Assembly (NCBI GenBank): GCA_045643885.1
Contig: JAZRFY010000023.1
Span: 1-40,787 of the forward strand
Length of the DNA stretch: 40,787 nt
Source of the DNA: RGIG4608 sp045643885
GTDB lineage: Bacteria; Bacillota; Clostridia; Oscillospirales; CAG-272
Reading direction: 5' to 3'
Position 1 is the stretch's first letter. Each line of letters begins with the position of its first letter. A model generated the notes under the pieces. That model worked only from the letters and a program-made list of their open reading frames with translations. It made no database searches and was not told where the DNA came from. The position numbers were made by a program, and so were the translations under genes. Shown here piece after piece: positions 1 to 8,928 of the stretch.

Positions 1-106
1 AGAAATTATGGATGCAAAGAACAATGCCGGTGCTGCCTTCAAGAAGAAGGAAGAAACACACAGAATGGCAGAAGCAAACAAGGCTTTTGCACACTACAGA
101 TATTGA
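1..106 (+). CDS. rpsG: 30S ribosomal protein S7, C-terminal fragment
   Basis: This is the 3' end of a gene that begins before the window. The frame reads EIMDAKNNAGAAFKK and ends AEANKAFAHYRY, which is the characteristic C-terminus of ribosomal protein S7, a primary binder of the 3' major domain of 16S rRNA. It sits 18 bases before fusA, as expected in the str operon (rpsL-rpsG-fusA-tuf). Only about 34 residues are visible. Confidence 0.93.
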   Translation, partial: EIMDAKNNAGAAFKKKEETHRMAEANKAFAHYRY

Positions 107-124
107 TTTTAAAGGAGACTTACA

Positions 125-2245
125 ATGCCAAGAGAATATTCGCTTGAAAAAACAAGAAACATTGGTATTATGGCGCACATTGACGCTGGTAAGACCACTA
201 CTACTGAGCGTATCTTGTTCTACACAGGTAAGACTCATAAAATCGGTGAAACTCACGAAGGTTCTGCAACAATGGACTGGATGGCTCAGGAGCAGGAGCG
301 TGGTATCACAATCACATCCGCTGCTACAACATGCTATTGGGCAAAATCAGAGTTCCACAACGATGCAGCCGCTACAAAGGCTAACACACATCGTATAAAC
401 ATCATCGACACACCCGGACACGTTGACTTCACAGTTGAGGTTGAGCGTTCACTCAGAGTACTTGACGGTGCAGTTACAGTACTTTGTGCTAAGGGTGGTG
501 TTGAACCCCAGTCTGAAACAGTATGGCGTCAGGCTGATAAGTACAGAGTTCCCCGTATGTGCTATGTAAATAAGATGGACATCAACGGTGCGAACTTCTA
601 TCGCGTTGTTCAGATGCTTAAGGACAGACTTCATGCAAATGCAGTTCCGATTCAGCTTCCCATTGGTGCTGAAATGGACTTCAGGGGCGTTATCGACCTT
701 ATGGAAATGAAGGCTGAAGTTTATTATGATGAACAGGGCAAGGATATGAGAAGTGAAGAAATTCCCGCAGATATGCTTGACAAGGCTCAGGAATATCATG
801 CAGCAATGGTTGAATCCATTTGCGAAACAGACGAGGAATTGTTCGAAAGATATTGCATGGAAGAAGAGATCTCCGTTGAGGAGCTTAAGGCTGCTCTTCG
901 TAAGGCAACTATCGACAACAAGATCGTTCCCGTAGTTTGCGGTACTTCTTATAGAAACAAGGGTGTTCAGAAGCTCCTCGACGCAATCGTTGAGTACATG
1001 CCTTCTCCTCTTGACATTCCTTCTATCAAGGGTATCAACCCCGATACAGAGGAAGAGACAGAGAGACCCGCTGGCGATGAGAATCCTTTCTCAGCTCTCG
1101 CATTTAAGATTATGACAGACCCCTACGTTGGTAAGCTCTGCTTCTTCCGTGTTTACTCCGGTAGCGTAGCAGCAGGTACAAACGTATATAACTCCACAAA
1201 GAACAAGCACGAAAGATTCGGACGTGTTCTTCAGATGCATGCTAACGACCGTAAGGATATCGACGTATGCTACAGTGGTGATATCGCGGCTGTCGTATCT
1301 ACAAAGTATACAACAACAGGTGACACATTCTGTGATCAGAAGAATCCCGTAATCCTTGAGTCTATGGAATTCCCTGAGCCTGTTATCTCAGTTGCTATCG
1401 AACCCAAGACTCGCGCAGGTCAGGAAAAGATGGGCCTTGCTCTTGCAAAGCTTGCAGAAGAAGACCCCACATTCCGTACCTACACAGACGAGGAAACAGG
1501 CCAGACAATTATTGCTGGTATGGGTGAGTTGCACCTTGAAATTATTGTTGACCGTTTGCTTCGTGAATTTAAGGTAGAAGCTAACATCGGTAAGCCTCAG
1601 GTTGCATACAAGGAAACAGTTCGTAAGAAGATTGACCATGAATGCAAGTACAAGAAGCAGTCCGGTGGTTCCGGTCAGTATGGTCACGTTAAGCTTACTC
1701 TTGAGCCCAACGAGCCCGGTAAGGGTTACGAATTCGTTAACGCTGTTACAGGCGGTGCTATTCCTAAGGAATACATCGAGCCCGTTAACCAGGGTATCCA
1801 GGGTGCTATGCAGAACGGTGTTCTTGCCGGTTATAATGTTGTTGACGTTAAGGTTACACTTTACGATGGTTCTTACCACGAAGTTGACTCTTCTGAAATG
1901 GCGTTCAAGATCACAGGTTCTATGGCATTCAAGGAAGCTATGCGTCTTGCGGATCCTGTTCTTACAGAGCCCATCGTTAAGGTTGTTACAATTACTCCCG
2001 AGGATTACCTTGGTGACGTAATCGGTGACATCAACTCTCGTCGTGGTCAGATCCAGTCTATGGAACCCGGCAACGGCGCAACAGAGCTTACAAGCTTTGT
2101 TCCCCTTTCCGAAATGTTCGGATATGCAACAGACCTTCGTTCAAAGAGCCAGGGTCGTGCACAGTACTCAATGGAACCCAGCCACTTCGCAGAAGTGCCC
2201 AAGTCCATTCAGGAAGGTATTATTACTTCTCGTGCTAAGAAGTAA
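125..2245 (+). CDS. fusA: Translation elongation factor G
   Basis: This GTPase drives ribosomal translocation and, with RRF, ribosome recycling. At 706 residues it is near the normal family length of about 690-700. Visible motifs are the P-loop AHIDAGKTT near residue 17, switch II DTPGH near residue 98, and NKMD for guanine recognition. The start ATG lies a few bases after AAAGGAG at 110-116. Codon use is strongly biased, as for a highly expressed gene. It is co-transcribed with rpsG upstream and tuf 52 bases downstream. No frameshift or unusual residue was noticed. Confidence 0.98.
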   Translation: MPREYSLEKTRNIGIMAHIDAGKTTTTERILFYTGKTHKIGETHEGSATMDWMAQEQERGITITSAATTCYWAKSEFHNDAAATKANTHRINIIDTPGHVDFTVEVERSLRVLDGAVTVLCAKGGVEPQSETVWRQADKYRVPRMCYVNKMDINGANFYRVVQMLKDRLHANAVPIQLPIGAEMDFRGVIDLMEMKAEVYYDEQGKDMRSEEIPADMLDKAQEYHAAMVESICETDEELFERYCMEEEISVEELKAALRKATIDNKIVPVVCGTSYRNKGVQKLLDAIVEYMPSPLDIPSIKGINPDTEEETERPAGDENPFSALAFKIMTDPYVGKLCFFRVYSGSVAAGTNVYNSTKNKHERFGRVLQMHANDRKDIDVCYSGDIAAVVSTKYTTTGDTFCDQKNPVILESMEFPEPVISVAIEPKTRAGQEKMGLALAKLAEEDPTFRTYTDEETGQTIIAGMGELHLEIIVDRLLREFKVEANIGKPQVAYKETVRKKIDHECKYKKQSGGSGQYGHVKLTLEPNEPGKGYEFVNAVTGGAIPKEYIEPVNQGIQGAMQNGVLAGYNVVDVKVTLYDGSYHEVDSSEMAFKITGSMAFKEAMRLADPVLTEPIVKVVTITPEDYLGDVIGDINSRRGQIQSMEPGNGATELTSFVPLSEMFGYATDLRSKSQGRAQYSMEPSHFAEVPKSIQEGIITSRAKK

Positions 2246-2297
2246 GATATATAAAACATTAAAAAACATTAATTCATTATAATGGAGGATTTTCAAA

Positions 2298-3500
2298 ATG
2301 GCAAAGCAAACATTTGAACGTACAAAACCCCACGTAAACATTGGTACAATTGGTCACGTTGACCACGGTAAGACAACTCTTACAGCTGCTATCACAAGAA
2401 CACTCTCTATCCTTAACGGTTCTGAGTTCCTTGATTACAGCCAGATCGACAACTGCCCCGAGGAAAGAGCTCGTGGTATCACAATCAACTCTCGTCACGT
2501 TGAGTACGAGACAGAAAACAGACACTATGCACACGTTGACTGCCCCGGACACGCAGACTACGTTAAGAACATGATCACAGGTGCTGCTCAGATGGACGGC
2601 GCTATCCTCGTTGTTGCAGGTACAGACGGCCCTCTTGCACAGACAAGAGAACACGTTCTTCTTGCTCGTCAGGTAGGCGTTCCCGCACTTGTAGTATTTA
2701 TGAACAAGACAGACCTCGTTGACGACGATGAGCTTCTTGATCTTGTTGAGATGGAGATCAGAGATCTTCTTTCTTCCTACGACTTCCCCGGTGATGATAT
2801 CCCCGTAGTTCGTGGTTCCGCTCGTAACGCTCTTGAATCTTCTAACAACGACCTCAGCGCTCCTGAGTACGCTTGCATTCTTGAGCTCATGGATGCAGTT
2901 GATAACTACATTCCTACTCCTGAGCGTCAGGCTGACCTTGCATTCCTTATGCCCGTAGAGGACGTATTCTCCATCTCCGGTCGTGGTACAGTTGCTACAG
3001 GTAGAGTTGAAAGAGGTACAGTTAAGGTTGGTGACGTTGTAGAAGTAGTTGGTCTTTCCGACGAAAAGAGAAGCACAACAGTTACTGGTGTAGAAATGTT
3101 CCACAAGCTCCTTCCTCAGGCTGAAGCTGGTGACAACATCGGTGCACTTCTTCGTGGTATCGCTAAGGACGAGATCGAAAGAGGTCAGGTTCTTGCTAAG
3201 CCCGGTTCCGTACACCCCCACACAAAGTTCGTAGGTCACGTATACGTTCTTACAGAGAAGGAAGGCGGACGTGCTAAGCCCTTCTTCGCAGGTTACAGAC
3301 CTCAGTTCTACTTCAGAACAACAGACGTTACAGGTACAATCCAGCTCCCCGCAGGTGTTGAAATGTGCCGTCCTGGCGATAACGTAGATATGACAGTTGA
3401 GCTTATCACACCTATCGCTTGTGAGCAGGGTCTTCGTTTCGCTATCCGTGAGGGTGGTAGAACAGTAGGTTCCGGCGTCGTTTCCGAAATTCTTGAATAA
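2298..3500 (+). CDS. tuf: Translation elongation factor Tu
   Basis: EF-Tu delivers aminoacyl-tRNA to the ribosomal A site as a GTP complex. The product has 400 residues, the standard size. It shows GHVDHGKT near residue 18, DCPGH for switch II, NKTD for guanine binding, and the typical domain 2 run SGRGTVATGRVERG. A GGAGG box lies about 10 bases before the ATG. It is the last gene of the str operon and is followed by a strong terminator at 3536-3569. Codon bias matches fusA. Confidence 0.98.
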   Translation: MAKQTFERTKPHVNIGTIGHVDHGKTTLTAAITRTLSILNGSEFLDYSQIDNCPEERARGITINSRHVEYETENRHYAHVDCPGHADYVKNMITGAAQMDGAILVVAGTDGPLAQTREHVLLARQVGVPALVVFMNKTDLVDDDELLDLVEMEIRDLLSSYDFPGDDIPVVRGSARNALESSNNDLSAPEYACILELMDAVDNYIPTPERQADLAFLMPVEDVFSISGRGTVATGRVERGTVKVGDVVEVVGLSDEKRSTTVTGVEMFHKLLPQAEAGDNIGALLRGIAKDEIERGQVLAKPGSVHPHTKFVGHVYVLTEKEGGRAKPFFAGYRPQFYFRTTDVTGTIQLPAGVEMCRPGDNVDMTVELITPIACEQGLRFAIREGGRTVGSGVVSEILE

Positions 3501-3535
3501 TTTATAATTATTTAGAATAAACTAACGATTTATGA

Positions 3536-3569
3536 GGGCTGCTGCATTAGTGCAGCAGCCCTTACTTTT
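3536..3569 (+). terminator. Rho-independent terminator after tuf
   Basis: An 11-bp perfect stem, GGGCTGCTGCA pairing with TGCAGCAGCCC, closes a TTAG loop and is followed by a T-rich tail. It closes the str operon. Confidence 0.9.
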
Positions 3570-3577
3570 CAAAATGA

Positions 3578-3606
3578 TTGCACGAATTTCAGTGCTAGCA
3601 TATACT
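3578..3606 (+). promoter_or_regulatory. Promoter of the ribU leader
   Basis: A -35 box TTGCAC (3578-3583) and a -10 box TATACT (3601-3606) are separated by 17 bases. They lie just before the FMN riboswitch, so transcription would start at about the aptamer's 5' edge. Confidence 0.65.
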
Positions 3607-3615
3607 AATAAAAAT

Positions 3616-3730
3616 ATCTTTGCGGATTGGTGAAATTCCATACCGACAGTTAAAGTCTGTGAACTCTTGCTCGCAAGAGCCGATTGGGTGAAACTCCCAT
3701 ACCGACGGTAAAGTCCGGATGAGAAAAGAT
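3616..3730 (+). ncRNA. FMN riboswitch (RFN element)
   Basis: The leader contains the two RFN signatures GGTGAAATTCCATACCGACAG and GGGTGAAACTCCCATACCGA, each in abbreviated agreement with the family, followed by GTAAAGTCCGGATGAGA. The outer helix P1 is visible as ATCTTT (3616-3621) pairing with AAAGAT (3725-3730). FMN binding in this family turns off riboflavin biosynthesis or transport genes. Here the aptamer is followed by a terminator at 3766-3797 and by ribU, so control is most likely by transcription termination. Confidence 0.95.
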
Positions 3731-3765
3731 AAAATATGAGGATAGGCATAGGTCTATCCATATCC

Positions 3766-3797
3766 CCGACCTTTTTTGTAAAAGAGTCGGATTTTTT
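3766..3797 (+). terminator. Riboswitch expression-platform terminator
   Basis: CCGAC plus CTTTT pairs with AAAAG plus GTCGG (one bulged A), followed by a T tract at 3792-3797. It lies between the FMN aptamer and the ribU ribosome site, which fits a ligand-controlled terminator. Confidence 0.8.
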
Positions 3798-3829
3798 ATC
3801 TTTCCTCACTAATTTTAGGAGGAAATATT

Positions 3830-4552
3830 ATGAAAACAAGAACAAACAATTCACAAAAAATAAAAAAAATAACCGTTATAGGAATCTTTATTGCTCTTGC
3901 TTATGCAGTGTGCGCAGTGTTGCCTATAAAGATATCCTTTTTAACACTTGACTTTAAAGACGTGATTTCTACAATCTGCGGATTGTTTTTTGGACCGATT
4001 GCGGGCATTGTTTGCGCAGCTATTGTGCCTTATATTGAGATGATTACTATTTCAACAACCGAGTTTTACGGACTTATTATGAATTTGATAAGCTCCGGAA
4101 CATTTGTAGGAATTGCAACTATTATTTATAAATACAAAAAAAGTATCAAGGGAGCAATCTTGGGACTTGTTACGGCTTCTGTAGCAACGATGGGCGTTAT
4201 GACCTTGGCAAATATTTTGATCACACCCCATTATCTTGAATTGACTATGGGTATGCCCTTGAGTGCTGCTAAAGACATGGTTAAAGGCTTGCTTCCAACA
4301 ACAATAATTCCTTTCAACGTTGTAAAATCAATACTCAATGCATCCCTTGTAATGTTGCTTTATAAGCCCATGTCAAAGGTGCTTAAGAGCATGGGAATTT
4401 CTAAGACCTTTAAATCAGATAATTCTGAAGAAAAAGCTCCTGATAAAGCGTCAAATTCAATGCGATCTGTAATCGTTACGCTTGTTAGTGCTGCTATCGT
4501 TGTAGTGGCACTTGTTATTGTATTTGTTGTGCTTAAAGGGGAAATTGCATAA
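3830..4552 (+). CDS. ribU: Riboflavin ECF transporter S component RibU
   Basis: This is an integral membrane substrate-binding subunit that takes up riboflavin with a shared energy-coupling module (EcfA/A'/T), which is not in this window. About six hydrophobic helices occupy residues 10-190. The segment VLPIKISFLTLDFKDVIS followed by GPIAGI is typical of RibU-like S components. The FMN riboswitch immediately upstream supports the substrate assignment strongly. The C-terminus (about 195-240) adds a charged stretch and one extra hydrophobic helix that most family members lack. The start has an AGGAGG site 6-7 bases upstream. Confidence 0.88.
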   Translation: MKTRTNNSQKIKKITVIGIFIALAYAVCAVLPIKISFLTLDFKDVISTICGLFFGPIAGIVCAAIVPYIEMITISTTEFYGLIMNLISSGTFVGIATIIYKYKKSIKGAILGLVTASVATMGVMTLANILITPHYLELTMGMPLSAAKDMVKGLLPTTIIPFNVVKSILNASLVMLLYKPMSKVLKSMGISKTFKSDNSEEKAPDKASNSMRSVIVTLVSAAIVVVALVIVFVVLKGEIA

Positions 4553-4594
4553 AAATACAAAATATTACATAAATTATCACAAGGAGGTATGACA

Positions 4595-5098
4595 ATGGGT
4601 GAAATAATTAAAGACTTTTTTCTTGAGTTTATCGGAGAAGAGCTTTGCGTTTTCTTTTGTTCAATGCTTCCTGTGATTGAGCTCAGAGGAGCAATTCCTA
4701 TGGCATTTGCTATGGGACTTCCTTGGTGGCAAGCATATTCGATTTCCGTTGTCGGTAACCTTTTACCGGTGCCTTTTATACTCCTTTTGATAAATGCAGT
4801 TATCAAGTGGATGTCGGGATCAAAGGTCGGATTTTTCAATAAAATCGCAGATTTCTTGCTTAAAAGAGTAGAAAAAAAGCGTGACAAGATTGAAAAATAT
4901 TCATTTTGGGGACTTTGCTTGTTCATTGCAGTTCCACTTCCTGTGACGGGAGCGTGGACGGGCTCACTCGTAGCTGCGGTTATCGGCATGAAGCCTTGGA
5001 AGGCGTTTTTGTCAGCGCTTCTTGGAGTCCTTATAGCAGGTGGTCTGGTGACCTTGATCGTCTATGGTGGAATCGGTTTTCTCCAGTGGCTCATTTGA
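4595..5098 (+). CDS. Small multi-drug export family membrane protein (COG2426)
   Basis: This hydrophobic protein of 167 residues contains the conserved segments SMLPVIELRGAIP and PLPVTGAWTGSL of the family annotated as putative small multi-drug export protein (Pfam PF06695). It has about four membrane spans, and its substrate is not established. The ATG at 4595 is preferred over the ATG at 4589, because the AAGGAGG box at 4581-4587 would leave only one base before 4589 but seven before 4595. It follows ribU by 42 bases with no terminator between, so it is probably under the same FMN control. Confidence 0.82.
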   Translation: MGEIIKDFFLEFIGEELCVFFCSMLPVIELRGAIPMAFAMGLPWWQAYSISVVGNLLPVPFILLLINAVIKWMSGSKVGFFNKIADFLLKRVEKKRDKIEKYSFWGLCLFIAVPLPVTGAWTGSLVAAVIGMKPWKAFLSALLGVLIAGGLVTLIVYGGIGFLQWLI

Positions 5099-5121
5099 AT
5101 ATAATCAGTATTTAATGCATA

Positions 5122-5149
5122 AAAATCCACTGCTTTGGTGGATTTTTTT
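5122..5149 (+). terminator. Terminator after the ribU operon
   Basis: The hairpin AATCCAC / GTGGATT is followed by a run of seven T residues and then further T-rich sequence. Confidence 0.85.
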
Positions 5150-5179
5150 GTTTTTTTGTATTATTTTATAAAAAGGTAT

Positions 5180-5208
5180 TGCAAAAAGGGATATTGTGTG
5201 ATATAATA
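5180..5208 (+). promoter_or_regulatory. Promoter of the metK leader
   Basis: TTGCAA (5180-5185) and a perfect TATAAT (5203-5208) are 17 bases apart. A TGTG just before the -10 box adds extended -10 character. The SAM riboswitch begins about 45 bases downstream. Confidence 0.8.
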
Positions 5209-5253
5209 CATTGGTTCAAAAATTAAAGATAATATATGCCAAAATCATATATG

Positions 5254-5350
5254 ACTTATCCAGAGTGGCGGAGGGACGAGCCCTATGAAACCACAGCAAC
5301 CTACCTCGTTTAAAGTGGACGATGCAAGGTGCTAATTCCCGAGAGATGAG
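5254..5350 (+). ncRNA. SAM-I riboswitch (S box)
   Basis: The leader has the S-box core GGAGGGACGAGCCCTATGAA, then CAGCAACC, then AAGGTGCTAATTCC. These are hallmark conserved segments. Helix P1 is CTTATC (5254-5259) pairing with GATGAG (5345-5350). It lies upstream of metK and a terminator hairpin at 5365-5391, the classic off-switch arrangement in which SAM represses its own synthase. Confidence 0.97.
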
Positions 5351-5364
5351 ATTTTACGTTTCAC

Positions 5365-5391
5365 TCCCTCGGTTTGTCGAGGGATTTTTTT
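5365..5391 (+). terminator. SAM riboswitch terminator
   Basis: The perfect 7-bp stem TCCCTCG / CGAGGGA with a 6-base loop is followed by seven T residues. It lies between the SAM aptamer and the metK ribosome site and is the likely SAM-dependent terminator. Confidence 0.9.
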
Positions 5392-5431
5392 AGTTGTTGG
5401 AGGTTTTGGCGAAAACGAAAGGAATTTTAAA

Positions 5432-6616
5432 ATGAAGAAGGTACTTTTTACATCCCAGTCCGTAACTGAAGGACATCCCGACAAAATTTGTGACAAAATA
5501 TCCGATGCTGTGCTTGACGCTCTTCTTGAACAGGACCCCTATAGCCGTGTTGCTTGTGAAACTTGCTGCACAACAGGTCTTGTAATGATTATGGGTGAGA
5601 TCACAACAAAGGCTACTATCGACTATCAGAAGATCGTTCGCGAAACAGTTCGTGAAATCGGTTATGACAGAGCAAAATACGGCTTTGACTGTGATTCTTG
5701 CGCAGTTCTCAGCTCTGTTCACGAGCAGTCACCCGACATCGCTCTTGGTGTTGACAAGTCTCTTGAAGCAAAGAATGGTGAAATCGTTGACGAATACGAT
5801 ACAGGTGCAGGTGACCAGGGCCTTATGTTTGGTTACGCTTGCGACGAAACTCCCGAGCTTATGCCCCTTCCTATCTCTCTTGCGCACAAGCTTGCGATCC
5901 AGCTTACAAACGTAAGAAAGAATCATACACTTGATTATCTCCGTCCCGACGGCAAGACACAGGTTACAATCGAATATCATGACGACGTGCCCGTAAGAGT
6001 TGACACAGTTGTTATCTCCACACAGCACTCTGATTCCGTAACACTTGAAACAATCCGTGAGGACCTTATAAACAACGTTATCACACCCATCATCCCTGCA
6101 GAGCTTATGGATGCTGAAACAAAGATCTATATCAATCCCACAGGCCGTTTTGTAGTAGGTGGACCTGCAGGCGACTCCGGTCTTACAGGTAGAAAGATTA
6201 TCGTTGATACATACGGTGGATACTCTCGTCACGGTGGTGGCGCATTCTCCGGTAAGGATCCTACAAAGGTTGACCGTTCTGCTTGCTATGCAACAAGATA
6301 TATCGCGAAGAATATCGTTGCAGCGGGTCTTGCAAAGAGATGTGAGGTTCAGCTTGCATATGCTATCGGTATTGCAAAGCCCGTATCAGTTATGATTGAT
6401 ACATTCGGCACTGCAGTTGTTGATGAGGCTCTCATTTCCGAGGCAGTTCAGAAGCACGTTGACCTTCGTCCTGCAGCTATCATCGATAGATTCCAGCTTC
6501 GCCGTCCCATCTACAGTGCAACAGCTGCTTACGGACACATGGGTAGAGAAGATATCAATGCTCCTTGGGAGGCAAGAGATCTTGCTGAAATCCTCAAGGC
6601 AGAGCTTTTGAAGTAA
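5432..6616 (+). CDS. metK: S-adenosylmethionine synthase
   Basis: MetK makes SAM from methionine and ATP in the cytoplasm and acts as a tetramer. The 394-residue product is full length. It shows GHPDKICDKISD at 14-25, the signature GAGDQG at 125-130, and the glycine-rich phosphate loop GGGAFSGKDPTKVDRS. Its start follows an AAAGGAA site. Expression is probably controlled by the SAM-I riboswitch upstream and ends at the hairpin near 6642-6668. Confidence 0.98.
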   Translation: MKKVLFTSQSVTEGHPDKICDKISDAVLDALLEQDPYSRVACETCCTTGLVMIMGEITTKATIDYQKIVRETVREIGYDRAKYGFDCDSCAVLSSVHEQSPDIALGVDKSLEAKNGEIVDEYDTGAGDQGLMFGYACDETPELMPLPISLAHKLAIQLTNVRKNHTLDYLRPDGKTQVTIEYHDDVPVRVDTVVISTQHSDSVTLETIREDLINNVITPIIPAELMDAETKIYINPTGRFVVGGPAGDSGLTGRKIIVDTYGGYSRHGGGAFSGKDPTKVDRSACYATRYIAKNIVAAGLAKRCEVQLAYAIGIAKPVSVMIDTFGTAVVDEALISEAVQKHVDLRPAAIIDRFQLRRPIYSATAAYGHMGREDINAPWEARDLAEILKAELLK

Positions 6617-6641
6617 TAATTTATACACAAATCAAAAATTA

Positions 6642-6672
6642 AGACCTCAAATTCATATTTGAGGTCTTTCTT
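6642..6672 (+). terminator. Terminator after metK
   Basis: AGACCTCAAA pairs perfectly with TTTGAGGTCT around a 6-base loop. The T tail is short (TTTCTT), so termination may be partial. The recD2 start is only 25 bases further on. Confidence 0.65.
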
Positions 6673-6696
6673 AAAACTTGAAAGGGGGTAATGCCA

Positions 6697-8928
6697 ATGT
6701 CAAATCACTACGAGAACGTTGACGAGTCGGGAGTTGTGACTCTTGAGGGCTCGGTCGAGTACGTGATATATTCAAACGAGGAAAACGGATATACAATTCT
6801 CGAAATGACACTTGAAAAGAACGAAATAGTAACTGCAGTTGGTATTATGCCCTACGTTGGCGAGGGAGAAACGCTCAAGGTATATGGAAAATGGGTGCAT
6901 AATCCCAAATATGGAAGACAGTTTTCCGTATCGAGCTATGAAAAGGTAATGCCTGCTGACGAGGTATCAATCCTTCGTTATCTTTCCTCGGGAGCAATAA
7001 AGGGAATAGGCCCTAAAACCGCTCAAAGGATAGTTGACGTCTATGGCAAGGATACCTTTGACGTTATTGAAAACCATCCCGAATGGCTCGGTGAAATATC
7101 GGGCATCACTCCCAAAAAAGCAAGGGAAATCGGAGAAAATTTCAGAAAAAGCTCGGGAATGAGAAGCACGATGATGTTCTTCAGAGAATATTTTGGTGCT
7201 GCTCTTACCATGAAGATATATAAGAGATGGGGAGCAAGCTCGGTTGACAGAGTTAAGGAAAACCCATATATTCTTTGCGAGGAGATTGACGGAATCGGCT
7301 TTGAAAAGGCTGACAGCATGGCTATGAAGCTTGGTTTTCTTGCCGATGGTCTTGATAGAATATCTTCGGGCGTGCTTTACCTTTTAAAGCAGAAGAATGC
7401 CCAAAACGGACATGTTTGTATGCCTGAGGACGTGTTGATTTCGAATGCTGCAAAGATGTTTGAGGTTGAAGAGAGTGGAGTAAGGCTTGCTCTTGTAGAT
7501 CTTGCAAAAAGCAATAAGATTCGCGCCGTCAAATATGACGGTATAAGATATATTTACGATAAGGACAGCTATGATGCGGAAAAATATATTGCGCGAAAGC
7601 TCGATCTTATCGACAAGGTTTGTGCATCCGTTGGAGCATCCGATATGCACGCGTTTATCGCCAAGGAAGAGACAAGGAGTGGCATAAAATACGCACCATT
7701 GCAGAAAAAGGCGATTTCATCATCTCTTGAAAGTGGGGTTATGATACTTACCGGTGGTCCAGGTACTGGAAAAACGACCGTTGTAAGAGCACTTATCGAG
7801 ATATTTGACAGTATGGGCTTTGACGTTGCCCTTTGCGCTCCCACAGGTCGTGCAGCAAATAGAATGAGTGAGGCAACGAGCCGCGAGGCAAAGACCATTC
7901 ACAGACTTCTTGAGATGGACTTTTCAGACGGATCTCACGGTGTTTTCAATCGCGATGAGGATAATCTTCTTGATGAGGAGGTTATCATCGTTGACGAGGC
8001 ATCGATGATAGACCAAAATCTGATGTGTGCACTTTTAAAGGCCATCAAGCCCGGTGCAAGACTTATAATCATTGGTGACAGTGATCAGCTTCCAAGCGTT
8101 GGGGCAGGAAACGTTTTGCGTGACCTTATAGCCACCGAGCGATTTGCCACTGTGCGACTTAACGAGATATTCCGTCAAGCAAGTGAGAGTCTTATAGTAA
8201 CCAATGCTCACGCGATAAACAGGGGAGAAATGCCCGATTTGGATATCAAGGATAAGGACTTTTTCTTCTTACCAAGAACAAGCAGTGTGGATATTGCTTT
8301 CACAGTTGCTGATCTTTGCAAGAACAGATTGCCCAAGGCATACGGAGCAAGGGATACTGCAAATATGCAGGTTATATCTCCATCAAGAAAGGGTGAGGCG
8401 GGAACTGAAAATCTCAACGTCTTGCTTCAGCAAAGCTTGAATCCTTCGCAATTTGGTAAAAAGGAATATAAATATAAGCAGGTTACCTTCCGTCAAGGGG
8501 ATAGAGTTATGCAAACCAAGAACAATTACGATCTTGAGTGGCAAAGAGATGACGGATCGATAGGAAACGGCGTTTTCAACGGTGATATCGGATTTATCTA
8601 TGATATCGACTTCAGGGAGCAGGCAATGGAGATAGTTTTTGACGATAAGACCGTCAAATATGATTTTTCCTATCTTGAGGAGCTTGAGCATGCCTATGCG
8701 ATAACGGTGCATAAGAGTCAGGGAAGTGAATATCCCATCGTTATCATTCCTGCATATCGCACGTCGGAAATGCTTCTTTCACGGAATATGCTCTATACTG
8801 CCGTAACGAGAGCGCAGAGAATGGTAATCATAGTTGGTGACAAGAGCATCGTTTCGATGATGGTCCAAAACGATAGACAGACACTTCGCTATACGGGACT
8901 TTTCAGATATTTCAGAGGTGAAGAATGA
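6697..8928 (+). CDS. recD2: ATP-dependent 5'-3' DNA helicase RecD2
   Basis: This is a superfamily 1B helicase of the RecD2 type found in bacteria without RecBC. It acts in DNA repair and fork maintenance. The N-terminal ~330 residues hold the OB-like and helix-hairpin-helix region (IKGIGPKTAQRI, ISGITPKKAREI, IDGIGFEKAD). Walker A GGPGTGKTT lies near residue 353, Walker B VIIVDEAS near 429, and the late motif YAITVHKSQGSEY is near the C-terminus. The ATG at 6697 is eight bases from AAAGGGGG, while the ATG at 6691 would be only two bases away. It overlaps comF by four bases (ATGA), indicating translational coupling. Confidence 0.93.
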   Translation: MSNHYENVDESGVVTLEGSVEYVIYSNEENGYTILEMTLEKNEIVTAVGIMPYVGEGETLKVYGKWVHNPKYGRQFSVSSYEKVMPADEVSILRYLSSGAIKGIGPKTAQRIVDVYGKDTFDVIENHPEWLGEISGITPKKAREIGENFRKSSGMRSTMMFFREYFGAALTMKIYKRWGASSVDRVKENPYILCEEIDGIGFEKADSMAMKLGFLADGLDRISSGVLYLLKQKNAQNGHVCMPEDVLISNAAKMFEVEESGVRLALVDLAKSNKIRAVKYDGIRYIYDKDSYDAEKYIARKLDLIDKVCASVGASDMHAFIAKEETRSGIKYAPLQKKAISSSLESGVMILTGGPGTGKTTVVRALIEIFDSMGFDVALCAPTGRAANRMSEATSREAKTIHRLLEMDFSDGSHGVFNRDEDNLLDEEVIIVDEASMIDQNLMCALLKAIKPGARLIIIGDSDQLPSVGAGNVLRDLIATERFATVRLNEIFRQASESLIVTNAHAINRGEMPDLDIKDKDFFFLPRTSSVDIAFTVADLCKNRLPKAYGARDTANMQVISPSRKGEAGTENLNVLLQQSLNPSQFGKKEYKYKQVTFRQGDRVMQTKNNYDLEWQRDDGSIGNGVFNGDIGFIYDIDFREQAMEIVFDDKTVKYDFSYLEELEHAYAITVHKSQGSEYPIVIIPAYRTSEMLLSRNMLYTAVTRAQRMVIIVGDKSIVSMMVQNDRQTLRYTGLFRYFRGEE

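Noticed and set aside
2277..3239. Long minus-strand open frame across tuf, and similar ones across fusA, metK and livJ
   Set aside because: They mirror codon-biased real genes on the plus strand, have no ribosome sites and show low-complexity Cys/Asn/Val-rich products.
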